Assembly: GCA_050732575.1 (NCBI GenBank)
Contig: JBOHRF010000001.1
Coordinates: forward strand, 1-64,000
Source: JBBDWZ01 sp050732575
Lineage (GTDB): Bacteria > Gemmatimonadota > Gemmatimonadetes > Longimicrobiales > RSA9
Direction of reading: 5' to 3'
DNA: 64,000 nucleotides
In this document: positions 43,306-54,155 of the stretch, one piece after another
Layout of the letters: the number at the start of each line of letters is the position of its first letter
Position numbering within the stretch: position 1 is the stretch's first letter
Position numbers and translations under genes: made by a program
The notes under the pieces: generated by a model
What the model saw: only the letters and a program-made list of their open reading frames with translations
The model's database searches: none
What the model was told of the DNA's origin: nothing

Positions 43306-44082
43306 CTAGCAAGCGGAAGCAAGGGCGATCAGGTGTGGTGAGCGTTGCGTGAGTGGTGCACCGTCCCAATCGCCGCAGTAACGAACAGTCGTGAACCCGG
43401 CTCGGGCCAGCAACAAGTCCACCTCGGTCGCCGTGCGTAGCCGCAAGGCATGGCGTTTTTCGCCATGCTGGGCACCACGCCGCCAGCGCAGGCGCTCGTA
43501 GCTGATGCCGCCCACTGGATCGAAACGACGACGCACACGCACCTCGGTGCCGTCCGGCAGGGTCCAGTGATCCCGCTCGGCGTAGGCACTGATCACCTCA
43601 TCACGGTGCATGCTCTCCAGCAACAACGGCGCACCTGGCCGCAGTACTCGGCGGAGCTCGGCCAGGGCAGCGATATGGTCGGCATCATGCTGGAAGAGGC
43701 CAAGGCTGGTGAAGACGTTGATCACGCCATCAACGCTCGCGCGCGGCAGCGGCAGCGACCGGATATCGCACATGATCCAGCCGTACAGTTGACGGCCGGC
43801 CGGTCGCGCGCGGGCATGGCGTAACAATGGCAAGGACAGATCGGCGCCCACTACATCATAGCCGGCCTCGGCCAGGAGGTGACTGTGACGCCCCCAGCCG
43901 CACGGCACATCCAGGATGCGTGAACCGACGGGCAAGCCCAACAGTTCGATGATGGCCGAGACTTCACCACGGCTTTGTTCTTCCGGAAAGAGGTCGTGGT
44001 GAAGCTGAAAGAAATCTTCGCCGAAGTAAGACTGCCACCAGTTGTCGATCACGATGTCCGACCGCGGCCAAGACGGAGCCAT
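43306..44082 (-). CDS. class I SAM-dependent methyltransferase
   Basis: A 258-residue methyltransferase. Motif I is ILDVPCGWGRHSHLLAEAGY (56-75) and VVGADLS follows as the acidic ribose-binding strand; DIRSLPLPRASVDGVINVF is motif II. An aromatic N-terminal stretch WWQSYFGEDFFQLHHD precedes the fold. The substrate is unknown. It lies in the mutase operon, 6 bases after the HAD gene and 54 bases before icmB, but has no obvious role there. Confidence 0.85.
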   Translation of the reverse strand: MAPSWPRSDIVIDNWWQSYFGEDFFQLHHDLFPEEQSRGEVSAIIELLGLPVGSRILDVPCGWGRHSHLLAEAGYDVVGADLSLPLLRHARARPAGRQLYGWIMCDIRSLPLPRASVDGVINVFTSLGLFQHDADHIAALAELRRVLRPGAPLLLESMHRDEVISAYAERDHWTLPDGTEVRVRRRFDPVGGISYERLRWRRGAQHGEKRHALRLRTATEVDLLLARAGFTTVRYCGDWDGAPLTQRSPHLIALASAC

Positions 44083-44088
44083 GCGGGC

Positions 44089-44771
44089 TCAGTCGACTTG
44101 AAGAGCCAGCTCACTGAAAGCGCGAATGGTGCGCACACCAGCGGGCGCGGGACCGCCGCTTGCCACGAGCAGGATCGCTTCAATGCCGGCCGCGCGCGCG
44201 CCCAACACATCGACCTCATAAACGTCGCCCACGTGCACCGCCTCTGCCGGCTGCACGCCCGCTTGCCGGAGCGCAATCTCGAAAATACCCGGATGCGGCT
44301 TCTCCACACCGACAGCGCCGGAATCGACAACGAAATCGAGCCAACGGCCCAGCCCTACCAATTCCAGAAAGCTGGCCACGCGGCCATCGGCGTTGGATAC
44401 GACGCCCAGCTTGTAACCGCGGGCCTTCAGCTCAGCCAAGGTCTCGGCCGTACCCGGCTCGACATGCGTCCACAACGTGCCCGCCCGATGGCGGGCCCGG
44501 ACCCGGGCGTACACTGACTCCGCGGCCTCGCCGGCGGCTTCCAGCAACGCGAGTAAATGGGACGCGTAAATGCGCCAGGAACTTGCGTCGTCGAGCACTT
44601 CGCCGCCGCGAATGGCCGCAGAGCGCCGCTCGCGCGCGGCCTGATCGGCAATCAGGAAAGCCGCTTCATCCTTGTTCACGCCGACGTCCGCCAACGCGTT
44701 CAGGATGAAGGCGCGGTCGAGGTGGATGAGGGTTCCGCCCGCGTCGAGGAAGATGGCGCGGTGTCGCCGCA

Positions 44772-44772
<1 letters not shown>
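44089..44772 (-). CDS. HAD-superfamily hydrolase
   Basis: A 227-residue HAD phosphatase-like protein with a helical cap (about 20-100). Motif I is FLDAGGTLI with nucleophile Asp10; the usual second Asp is Gly12, a change found in several HAD subfamilies, so the acid/base role must differ. Motif II is VVSNADG, motif III Lys is in VEKPHPGIF and motif IV is HVGDVYEVDVLGA. The ATG at 44772 overlaps the mutase stop by one base. The substrate is not predictable. Confidence 0.85.
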
Positions 44773-46514
<1,742 letters not shown>

Positions 46515-46596
46515 AGTGTTCTCCCGCTTTCGAAACGCTCGGCACGAACCGCGCTGCCGGGACCATACCTCTTTCGACCCCCTGGTTTACTCTTGC

Positions 46597-47646
46597 CTAC
46601 CCCAGGGCGGCGCGCACGATTCGGTCCGCGACGCCATAGGGTGTTTCCGCACCTGATTCCAGTGCGGGCAATGCCGAATCCAGGAGCTCCTGGCCACCCG
46701 ACTCCTGCCATACGTTGGTCTGGATGCGGCGTGCCACCGCCTCGCGTACGCGATCTTCCAGCCGCTGGCGCCGGCGCCGGGCCAGCTCTCCAGAATCTTG
46801 CAACCACTTGCGATGGCGGTCCAGTGCGTCCTCGAGTTGCGGGACACCCGTGCCATTTTCGGCAACGGTCTGAAGAACGGGTATCTCCCAGGTGGTCGCG
46901 ACCACGGGCGCACTGGTGGGTGCGCCCGTAGCGCGCACGCGCTTGTGATGAACGCCATGATGCGCGGGCACATTGCGCAGCGCCTGACCGTGGCGCAAAT
47001 GCAGCATCATCTGGATCTCACGCGCAATTCGATCCGCACCCGGTCGATCCGATTTGTTGATGACGAACAGGTCGGCCGCTTCCATCAGTCCCGCTTTCAT
47101 TGCCTGAATCGAGTCACCGGACTCCGGTACGAGTATCACTACGGTCGAGTCAGACGCGGCGGCCACATCGAGCTCGGATTGACCCACGCCCACGGTCTCG
47201 AGCAATACGCGGTCGAAGCCGTACGCATCCATGACATCAGCAACTTCTTTGGTCGTGATCGCGAGTCCGCCCAGGCTGCCGCGCGAGGCCATGGAACGGA
47301 TGAACACGCCATCATCGAGGGCCAGCTCGTTCATGCGAATGCGATCGCCCAGCAGTGCACCTCCCGTGTACGGCGATGTTGGATCTACCGCGACCACGCC
47401 CACGCGCTCACCCTTCTGTCGGTACTGGTGGGTGAGTGCAGCGGATAACGTGGACTTCCCTGCGCCTGGTGGTCCGGTAATTCCGATGCGGTGGGCGTGT
47501 CCAAGGCGGCTGTGCAAAGCATGAAGAAACGCCTCAAAACCAGCGCGCCGATTCTCGACCATGGAAATGGCACGGGCCAGGGCCGTTTTCTGCTTCCGCC
47601 CAAAGGCCTCCAGCAGCGTCGAAAGTTCGGCTGTTGGCTGGGTCAT
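46597..47646 (-). CDS. meaB: MeaB/ArgK-type GTPase chaperone of B12 mutases
   Basis: A 349-residue G3E-family GTPase that gates cobalamin loading and protects the mutase. Walker A is GPPGAGKST (58-66), then DPTSPYTGGALLGDRIRM, ETVGVGQSELDVAA and NKSD for guanine specificity. An insert of about 30 residues (NVPAHHGVHHKRVRATGAPT region) sits between MMLHLR and WEIPVLQT, where many MeaB proteins have only a short loop. It precedes the mutase and overlaps ubiB by ATGA. Confidence 0.94.
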   Translation of the reverse strand: MTQPTAELSTLLEAFGRKQKTALARAISMVENRRAGFEAFLHALHSRLGHAHRIGITGPPGAGKSTLSAALTHQYRQKGERVGVVAVDPTSPYTGGALLGDRIRMNELALDDGVFIRSMASRGSLGGLAITTKEVADVMDAYGFDRVLLETVGVGQSELDVAAASDSTVVILVPESGDSIQAMKAGLMEAADLFVINKSDRPGADRIAREIQMMLHLRHGQALRNVPAHHGVHHKRVRATGAPTSAPVVATTWEIPVLQTVAENGTGVPQLEDALDRHRKWLQDSGELARRRRQRLEDRVREAVARRIQTNVWQESGGQELLDSALPALESGAETPYGVADRIVRAALG

Positions 47647-49310
47647 TTGCGCGGACCGGGCGAGGGCGGCCGAATCCCGCGCGCGTGGCGCAGCGGGTTC
47701 TCCAGCAGATGCGTGGGCAGGAAGAGCACCACGACAAACATGACAACGGCCACCAGCAAGCCGCCGGTCAGCAGGAAGGGATTGCGCAGTGCCAGAAATG
47801 TGATGGACGCAATGAGAGCAATGGTGAGCGCAAAAATGCTGAGTAGAATGCGCCGGACCTGAAGCAGGCCAAAACGCTCGAGATGCAGGATATCGCGCGG
47901 ATGCACGCGCACGCGAAATTCCTCCCGCTCGGCGCGCGTAATCACATCACGGATGGCGTTGAACCCGGAGCGCACGTCATCAAATACGTTGCGCGCCACT
48001 TCCTGCGGCTGCCGCAGCTGGGCACGCAGCAGCTCATCTTTCATGTCCTTGATGACCGGACGGGCAATGTCCAGCCCATTGAACGCGGGGTCATAGCGGA
48101 AGCCAATGCCTTCCAGGAGCGCAACGGCGCGGAAGAAATAGACCAACTCGCGAGGCAATAAGAGCGGCCAGGTGTAGAACGTGTTCATGATGTCCTGCAC
48201 CATGTCCTGCACCTGGTGCACACCCAATTCACGAATGCGCGTGATGATGGCCAGGATTTCCACGGCCGCGTCGCGGATCTCGGCCCGCGAGATATCCGGA
48301 TCGATCATGCCCAGCTCGTACATGCCATTGATCATGCTGTCCAGATCATCTCGCCCGGCGGCCAATGCCAACTTGACCAGGTTGTCTCGCGTGGACCGGC
48401 TCAGCTTGACCACCATGCCCCAGTCCAGAAAGACCAGTGTGCCATCCTCCTGTACCAGGATGTTGCCCGGATGCGGGTCGGCGTGCAGGAAGCCGTCTCG
48501 CACCAGCATGCGCAGGTAGGTGCTGGTCAGTCGGCGCATGAGCTCGCGAAAGTCCAGGTCACCCGCCACGAAGCGGTGGCTCAGGCGATCGATCTTGTCA
48601 CCGGCCACCCATTCGAGGACGAGCACGCGGCGCCGAGTGTACTCGGCGTACACGCGCGGCGCACGAATGCGCTGTTCGCCGGCAAAATGCTGGTGAAACA
48701 GTTCGATGTGTTCCGCTTCCTGCGTGAAGTTCATTTCTTCCTGGATGCGTACGCTGAACTCACGCACCACGTTGGTCAATGCGCGGATATGGTGGTTGGG
48801 GAAGAATACATTCAGAAGGAACAGGACACGGAAGGAGATATCCAGGTCGACCGCAATCAACTCTTCTACGCCTGGACGAAGCACCTTGACGGCCACATGC
48901 TGGCCGTTGACGCGGGCCCGGTGCACCTGGCCCAGGCTGGCGGCGGCAACCGGTGTTCGTTCGAACTCCTCGAACAGCTGCTTGGGCGGGGCGCGCAACT
49001 CTTGCATGATGACGCGTTCGATGGCGTCTGGTGGATCGGCCGGAACCTGGTCCTGGAGCGTGCTAATGGCAGACAGGTAGGGTTCCGGCAGAATGTCTGC
49101 GCGCGCACCCAACACCTGGGCCAGCTTGATGAATGTGGGTCCCAGCGATGCAATGGACGCGGTGAGCTTGTGCGCGCGTCGAGCATGCGCCGGCGCGGCC
49201 ACGCGCCGCGGACGGCCAAAGAACAGCCAGCGTCTGCGGTCTCGTAGAAACGCCAGAACGAAAGGCGTGAGACGCACCAAAATGACAAGGCCGCGTCGCC
49301 AGCGGTTCAC
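47643..49310 (-). CDS. ABC1/UbiB family atypical kinase
   Basis: A 555-residue UbiB/COQ8-like protein. The N-terminal KxGQ motif is KLAQ (62-65, in GPTFIKLAQVLGARADILP) with Ala for Gly. The alanine-rich loop PVAAASLGQVH (121-130), Lys142 (AVKVLRP), catalytic HADPHPGN and the FLDWGM metal site are present. Two transmembrane helices lie at the C-terminus (about 488-530). The family supports ubiquinone synthesis or lipid handling through ATPase activity. It connects the MeaB gene and DUF502 gene by four-base overlaps. Confidence 0.9.
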   Translation of the reverse strand: MNRWRRGLVILVRLTPFVLAFLRDRRRWLFFGRPRRVAAPAHARRAHKLTASIASLGPTFIKLAQVLGARADILPEPYLSAISTLQDQVPADPPDAIERVIMQELRAPPKQLFEEFERTPVAAASLGQVHRARVNGQHVAVKVLRPGVEELIAVDLDISFRVLFLLNVFFPNHHIRALTNVVREFSVRIQEEMNFTQEAEHIELFHQHFAGEQRIRAPRVYAEYTRRRVLVLEWVAGDKIDRLSHRFVAGDLDFRELMRRLTSTYLRMLVRDGFLHADPHPGNILVQEDGTLVFLDWGMVVKLSRSTRDNLVKLALAAGRDDLDSMINGMYELGMIDPDISRAEIRDAAVEILAIITRIRELGVHQVQDMVQDIMNTFYTWPLLLPRELVYFFRAVALLEGIGFRYDPAFNGLDIARPVIKDMKDELLRAQLRQPQEVARNVFDDVRSGFNAIRDVITRAEREEFRVRVHPRDILHLERFGLLQVRRILLSIFALTIALIASITFLALRNPFLLTGGLLVAVVMFVVVLFLPTHLLENPLRHARGIRPPSPGPRK

Positions 49311-49942
49311 GGATTGGATCGCTCCGCGGTATTATGGGCCGCGACGTTGGCGGGGGTGACCGAGCCGGCCGAGAGGGCAAAGGTGAAGACCTGGTCCACA
49401 GTCAGATCGATGGGCCTGACCATCGAGCGCGCCACAATCACCAACCTGCCCGTGGCCACGTTGGGCGTATTGGGAATGAACACGCTCACGCGTTCGTCAG
49501 TACCTTGCTGAACAGCATCGGGTGCGCGCGCCGCAATGAAGCCGATCGACCACCGCCCGGGTCCTGGATACTCCAACATGACGACTTCGCTAAACGGTCG
49601 CTCCTGCTGGCTCAACACCGTTCGAATGATTCGATTGGCCGCGCTGTAAACCCGACGGGCAACCGGAATACGCTCGAGCAGCCCGTGCCACCAGTGCACG
49701 ATGCGTGAGCCGAGCGCGCGTTCCGCCACCCAGCCGATGCCGAGCAACAGCAGAATGAGCGCGACCAGTCCCAACCCTGGCACGCGCATGCCGAGTGCGG
49801 GATAGAGGAAGCGACCCAGCAGGCCGTCCACGCGCTGGAACACCCACCAGAGCACGGCTCCCGTAACGGTGACGGGTGTGATGACAATGAGGCCAGCGAT
49901 CAAATGCCGTTTAAAGGCACGTACGAGCGGTCTGCGTTTCAA
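49307..49942 (-). CDS. DUF502 family membrane protein
   Basis: A 211-residue DUF502 protein with two N-terminal transmembrane segments (about 11-30 and 48-72), followed by PVARRVYSAANRIIRTV and the conserved FSEVVMLEYPGPGRWSIGFI and VSVFIPNTPNVATGRLVIV blocks. The function is unknown. The TTG at 49942 is chosen because it makes a TTGA overlap with ybeY like neighbouring junctions and gives the family N-terminus; a GTG at 49984 would overlap ybeY by 46 bases. Confidence 0.85.
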   Translation of the reverse strand: MKRRPLVRAFKRHLIAGLIVITPVTVTGAVLWWVFQRVDGLLGRFLYPALGMRVPGLGLVALILLLLGIGWVAERALGSRIVHWWHGLLERIPVARRVYSAANRIIRTVLSQQERPFSEVVMLEYPGPGRWSIGFIAARAPDAVQQGTDERVSVFIPNTPNVATGRLVIVARSMVRPIDLTVDQVFTFALSAGSVTPANVAAHNTAERSNP

Positions 49943-50385
49943 CGTCGGAGCACCTTCTGTAAAATGGCTTCCTGACGTTGCCACAAGTCGCTGCGTTCCC
50001 GAGCATCCAGGTCAGGGTGGGTGTAACCGAGCACGTGCAGCGTGCCATGAATGGCCAGACGTGCCAACTCGGTGTCGAGTGGGATTTGCAGCTCCTCGGA
50101 CTGACGACGCGCCTGATCGAAGCCTATGTAGATGTCGCCGACCGGCGCCTCGTCCTTCTCGAACAGCGGAAACGACAACACATCGGTTGGACCTTCGTGC
50201 TGCAGGTAGTGGGCGTTGAGGCGAGCGATCTCGGCATCGTCCACCAGAGTGACGGAAACGGCCGCCTGCTGGACGCCTTCATGCTCGAGTGTGCTGCGCA
50301 CGGCGCCCTCCAGCCAATGCTGCCAGTGGGATTCGTCCTCGGCCGCCGCGCCCGGCAAGTTGATGTCGATCCGGAGATCGCTCAC
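49939..50385 (-). CDS. ybeY: endoribonuclease YbeY (rRNA maturation)
   Basis: YbeY (148 residues), a metal-dependent RNase for 16S rRNA 3'-end maturation and ribosome quality control. The zinc motif is HGTLHVLGYTHPD (His-x3-His-x5-His), and NAHYLQHEGPTDVLSFPL is the other signature. It overlaps phoH by ATGA, the conserved phoH-ybeY order. Confidence 0.96.
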   Translation of the reverse strand: MSDLRIDINLPGAAAEDESHWQHWLEGAVRSTLEHEGVQQAAVSVTLVDDAEIARLNAHYLQHEGPTDVLSFPLFEKDEAPVGDIYIGFDQARRQSEELQIPLDTELARLAIHGTLHVLGYTHPDLDARERSDLWQRQEAILQKVLRR

Positions 50386-51368
50386 TCGCCGGTCCGCTCG
50401 ACATCCGCGCTGGCGTACGCATCAATGATCTCTTTGACCAGCCGGTGGCGCACAACGTCTACGGAATCGAGATAAACGAAGCCAATGCCATCGATACCGG
50501 GCAGGATACGCTCGATCTCGAGCAGCCCGGAATCCTCGCGGCGCGGCAAATCGATCTGGGTCTTGTCACCGGTAATCACGACCCTGGAATTCACGCCTAC
50601 ACGCGTGAGGAACATCTTCATCTGGGATGTAGTGGCGTTCTGTGCTTCGTCCAGGATGACAAAGGCATCGGCCAGCGTACGGCCACGCATGTAGGCCAGC
50701 GGTGCAATCTCGATGGTGCGCGACTCGAGCGCGCGCCGCACCCAGTCGGATGGCATGATGTCCTCGAGAGCGTCGTAGAGCGGGCGCAGGTAGGGATCGA
50801 CCTTTTCCTGCAGATCACCAGGCAGGAAGCCGAGATTTTCACCCGCTTCCACGGCCGGCCGCGCCAGGATGATGCGCTTCACGCGGTTCTTGCGCAGCGC
50901 ATCCACTGCGGCCGCCACGGCCAGGTAGGTCTTGCCCGTGCCGGCCGGTCCAATGGCCACCACAATGTCATTGTGAGCCACGCTCTCCAGATACAAGCGC
51001 TGGCCCTCTGACTTGGAGGCAATGAGCTTGCGCAATCCGGCCAACAACACCTGACCATCGTCCGACCGCCCAGAGGAGCCATCGGCTGCCGCGCTTTTCC
51101 CGTTGCGTTGCGTGCGGAATGCGCGGCGCAAATCATCCAGGTCGAAGGACTGGCCGGTGCGCGCCAGATTGATGAACCGCTCCGCAACCGGAACGGTGCG
51201 CTCGACATCCGTGAGTTCGCCCGAAAGAATCAGGTGATCGCCGCGCAGGATCACGCGGCAGTTCGAAAGTTTTGCAAGTTCCTGGAGGTGTGCGTCATTG
51301 ACGCCGGCCAAGGTGAGGTAATCGGCTCCCTCCGCATCGATGCGGTGCTCAACGGTGCTACTGTCCAA
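50382..51368 (-). CDS. PhoH family ATPase (PhoL/YbeZ type)
   Basis: A 328-residue PhoH-like ATPase, often with YbeY in RNA metabolism. Walker A is GPAGTGKT (140-147), and FVILDEAQNATTSQMKMFLTR and GDKTQIDLP are family hallmarks. An N-terminal KH-like domain precedes it. There is no ATG in the plausible start region; TTG at 51368 with GGAG 8 bases upstream is chosen, overlapping aspS by 11 bases. The longer frame upstream is basic and out of character. Confidence 0.92.
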   Translation of the reverse strand: MDSSTVEHRIDAEGADYLTLAGVNDAHLQELAKLSNCRVILRGDHLILSGELTDVERTVPVAERFINLARTGQSFDLDDLRRAFRTQRNGKSAAADGSSGRSDDGQVLLAGLRKLIASKSEGQRLYLESVAHNDIVVAIGPAGTGKTYLAVAAAVDALRKNRVKRIILARPAVEAGENLGFLPGDLQEKVDPYLRPLYDALEDIMPSDWVRRALESRTIEIAPLAYMRGRTLADAFVILDEAQNATTSQMKMFLTRVGVNSRVVITGDKTQIDLPRREDSGLLEIERILPGIDGIGFVYLDSVDVVRHRLVKEIIDAYASADVERTGE

Positions 51369-53247
51369 TCCGTTCGCTCCTTTCCACGCGTTTAGTAACC
51401 GCGACGTGTAACTCGCGCAGCTCGTCGTCTTGCACGGGCGCAGGCGCACCCTCGAAGAGCGCGCGCGCCGCGGTCGTCTTGGGGAAGGCAATCACATCGC
51501 GCAGACTGCTCAGCCCCGCCATGAGCATGACCAGCCGGTCGAATCCGAAGGCAAAGCCGCCGTGGGGCGGCGCACCATAACGGAATGCCTCCAGCAGGAA
51601 GCCGAACTTCGACTCCGCTTCTTCATCGGTCATGCCCAGGGCGCGAAACACATGACGCTGCAGGCTCTGATCGTGAATGCGGATCGATCCGCTGGCCAGC
51701 TCGTTGCCGTTATACACCGCATCGTAGGCTCTGGAGCGCAGCCCCGCCTCATAAAGGCGCTTCTGTGTGGCCGAGTCGGCCGGCGCAGTTCCCGTGATAC
51801 GTACGAGGGCGTCGACATCCTCGAGATGGGGCATGGTGAACGGGTGATGGGCGGCCACCACTCGCCCGGAATCCGCATCCCAGTCGAACATGGGGAAATC
51901 GGTCACCCAGGCCCAGGCATGACCCGACCGGCCTCTCAAATTCAGGCGATCCGCCAGGTGGCGGCGCAGCGCGTCCAGCGCGCCATCCACGTAGGCGCTG
52001 CGCGTTTCGGGTCGGCCGGTCGCCCAGCGAAAGTGCCCAACCACGGCGACGAAAAGGTCGCCCTGATCGAGAGCTGCGGCTTTGGTAAAGGCAGCGGTCT
52101 GCTCGGGAGTCAAAGATCGGGCAAAGCTGCCGTTCAGACCCTCTTCCGTGCGGCGCACCCAGAGCGCGCCAGCCGCGCCCGCGGCTTTGGCTACGTCAGC
52201 CAGCCCATCGAGTTCTTTGCGCGAGAGGGCGGCGCCACCCGGCGCTACCACACCGCGGATACGCGCACCACTGACCCGGGCCTCCTGGAAAACGCGGAAT
52301 TCCGTATGACCGAGCATTTCCGTGTGATCTTGAAATTCCAGGCCAAAGCGCAGGTCCGGTTTGTCCGTGCCATACCGCTCCATGGCTTCGATGTAGGTCA
52401 GGCGCGGGAAGGGCGTGGCCAGCTCGATCCCCAGGAGTTCACGCCACACGGTCGCAATCATGCTTTCGGCCACCGAAAACACGTCGCTTTCCGTGACGAA
52501 CGCCATCTCGGCATCGATCTGCGTGAACTCGAGCTGGCGATCGGCTCGCAAGTCCTCGTCGCGCAGACAGCGCGCGATCTGGAAATAACGGTCATAACCG
52601 GCCACCATGAGCAACTGCTTGTAGATCTGCGGTGATTGCGGCAGCGCGTAGAACTCGCCCGGATGCAACCGGCTGGGGACAAGAAAGTCGCGCGCGCCTT
52701 CCGGTGTACGACGCGTCAACATGGGGGTGTCGATTTCCAAGAAGCCGCTGGCACTCAAATGCCTGCGCACGACCTGCATGGCGCTGTGACGCAAGGACAG
52801 CGCACGCTGGAAATCCTCGCGCCGCAGATCGAGGTAACGGTAGCGCAGGCGCAGTTCCTCCGCGGGCAACTCATCACCAGGCGCCACTGCAACCGGGATT
52901 ACGGGTGTTTCCGATTCGTTGAGAACGACCAGTTCATGAACGCGTATTTCGATCTCGCCTGTGGCCAGCTCCGCATTGATGTTGGCGGCGGGCCTTTGGC
53001 TGACTACGCCCGCAACGTTGATGACCCATTCCTGACCCAGCCGGCGGGCCGTTTCCAGGACGCCAGGTTTTGCGTTCGGCCCGAAAGACAGCTGCACGCG
53101 GCCCGACCGGTCTCTCAAATCAACAAAGATGAGTCCGCCCAGATCGCGACGACGATGCACCCATCCCACGAGCCGTACCTCCGACTGGGCATCGGCCAGG
53201 CGCAGCGATCCAGCCAGGTGGGTTCGGTAATGCGTGGCCTGACTCAT
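51358..53247 (-). CDS. aspS: aspartyl-tRNA synthetase
   Basis: AspRS (629 residues), bacterial type. The OB-fold anticodon domain (about 15-105, VGWVHRRRDLGGLIFVDLRD), class II catalytic core, the bacterial GAD insertion (about 290-420) and motif 3 GGFAFGFDRLVMLMAG are all visible. Length and C-terminal PPHGGFAFGFD order are normal. Whether it is discriminating or also charges tRNA-Asn cannot be told here. ATG at 53247 shares ATGA with the VanZ gene. Confidence 0.97.
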   Translation of the reverse strand: MSQATHYRTHLAGSLRLADAQSEVRLVGWVHRRRDLGGLIFVDLRDRSGRVQLSFGPNAKPGVLETARRLGQEWVINVAGVVSQRPAANINAELATGEIEIRVHELVVLNESETPVIPVAVAPGDELPAEELRLRYRYLDLRREDFQRALSLRHSAMQVVRRHLSASGFLEIDTPMLTRRTPEGARDFLVPSRLHPGEFYALPQSPQIYKQLLMVAGYDRYFQIARCLRDEDLRADRQLEFTQIDAEMAFVTESDVFSVAESMIATVWRELLGIELATPFPRLTYIEAMERYGTDKPDLRFGLEFQDHTEMLGHTEFRVFQEARVSGARIRGVVAPGGAALSRKELDGLADVAKAAGAAGALWVRRTEEGLNGSFARSLTPEQTAAFTKAAALDQGDLFVAVVGHFRWATGRPETRSAYVDGALDALRRHLADRLNLRGRSGHAWAWVTDFPMFDWDADSGRVVAAHHPFTMPHLEDVDALVRITGTAPADSATQKRLYEAGLRSRAYDAVYNGNELASGSIRIHDQSLQRHVFRALGMTDEEAESKFGFLLEAFRYGAPPHGGFAFGFDRLVMLMAGLSSLRDVIAFPKTTAARALFEGAPAPVQDDELRELHVAVTKRVERSERIGQ

Positions 53248-53603
53248 CCAGAATTCCTCACTCGGGCCGCGGCCCGATGGCTGCGCACCGTATACGCAAT
53301 GGTAATCCCGGCCGCGTCGCTGATGAAATCGAGCCACTCCGCCGAGCGGGTGGGCACAGTCCTCTGATGAAGTTCATCCATCGCTCCAACCACCACGGCA
53401 AAGAAAAGCGGCCAAAACCGGGCCGGCTGTCTCAGCGCGGTCCAGCCGCGCGCCGCCAGCCAGCCAAGCAGGCCGTACAAAAGAAAGTGAGCGGCTTTGT
53501 CCAGCGGCAGGTCGGCTTGGACCGTCGGGATCTCGCTCCGCCCACCCAGGAACAGCAAAAACGCGCCCCAAACCATGGCCGGCGCGTACGGCTGCAGCTT
53601 CAA
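53244..53603 (-). CDS. VanZ-like membrane protein
   Basis: A roughly 119-residue VanZ-family membrane protein: first hydrophobic segment PAMVWGAFLLFLGG, then LPLDKAAHFLLYGLLGWLAA, which holds the family DKxxHF motif, FFAVVVGAMDELHQRTVPTR and DFISDAAGITIAY. The start is uncertain: TTG at 53603 gives a fitting N-terminus, ATG at 53576 is also possible, and an ATG at 53756 would add an arginine-rich non-membrane extension and collide with the divergent gene. The function of the family is poorly known (teicoplanin resistance in one case). Confidence 0.8.
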   Translation of the reverse strand: MKLQPYAPAMVWGAFLLFLGGRSEIPTVQADLPLDKAAHFLLYGLLGWLAARGWTALRQPARFWPLFFAVVVGAMDELHQRTVPTRSAEWLDFISDAAGITIAYTVRSHRAAARVRNSG

Positions 53604-53721
53604 TGCGTGACCCGTGCAAAGGAAAATGGCGCATCTGCCAGCGGCAAAAATGCCGCGCCAGCCCGGCACGGACAAGCGCACCGCTCGACGACCGCCTCCG
53701 CCGAGCGTTACCTTCCGGACC

Positions 53722-54096
53722 ATGGCAGGCAGACTGAGCCCCGTGGCCGCGACCAAAGTTGCCGAACTTCAGGCGTTTACGCCGAAGGTTGCGCGCATCA
53801 ATTCATTAGTCGAAAACTACGCCACCGCGCGCACCAACGCAGAAACGTATCAAACCAGTCTCAAGCGCGCGGCCGATCAACTGCGACTGCAATTCAATGC
53901 ATCCGGATTCGATCAGCTATCCCAACTGTGCGGTACCATCGCAATGGCAACCATACGGGCCGGAAACCAGAACACGAAAATGCGCACATTGCGTGAGTTG
54001 GTTGGCAGTCTCCGCTTTCAAGTTGATCTCGCGATTCGCATCATCATTCGTGATGATGAAGAGTTGCGTGGCAAGAGTGAAACAAACGAAGTGTGA
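53722..54096 (+). CDS. small helical protein, function unknown
   Basis: A 124-residue protein, predicted nearly all helical (VAELQAFTPKVARINSLVEN, YQTSLKRAADQLRLQF, LRELVGSLRFQVDLAIRIII), perhaps a four-helix bundle. No family is recognised. Its codon usage and base composition look more AT-rich than the neighbours (ATTCATTAGTCGAAAACTAC), a possible sign of recent gain. ATG at 53722 lacks a clear ribosome-binding site. It is divergent from the VanZ gene and lies 25 bases before the strong promoter of the predicted non-coding RNA. Confidence 0.6.
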   Translation: MAGRLSPVAATKVAELQAFTPKVARINSLVENYATARTNAETYQTSLKRAADQLRLQFNASGFDQLSQLCGTIAMATIRAGNQNTKMRTLRELVGSLRFQVDLAIRIIIRDDEELRGKSETNEV

Positions 54097-54120
54097 TGCT
54101 CCGAAATCGGCCCGAAGGAC

Positions 54121-54149
54121 TTGTCAGTAAAACACACGTGCGCTAGAAT
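54121..54149 (+). promoter_or_regulatory. strong sigma-70 type promoter of the predicted ncRNA
   Basis: TTGTCA (54121-54126), exactly 17 bases, TAGAAT (54144-54149): five of six and five of six matches to consensus. The predicted start is about 54155-54156. It is the best promoter in the window, and no protein gene follows on this strand for nearly 1 kb. Confidence 0.75.
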
Positions 54150-54155
54150 ACTCAT

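Noticed and set aside
53604..53756. N-terminal extension of the VanZ-like protein from an ATG at 53756
   Set aside because: The added 51 residues are arginine- and glycine-rich with no membrane character and would overlap the divergent gene.
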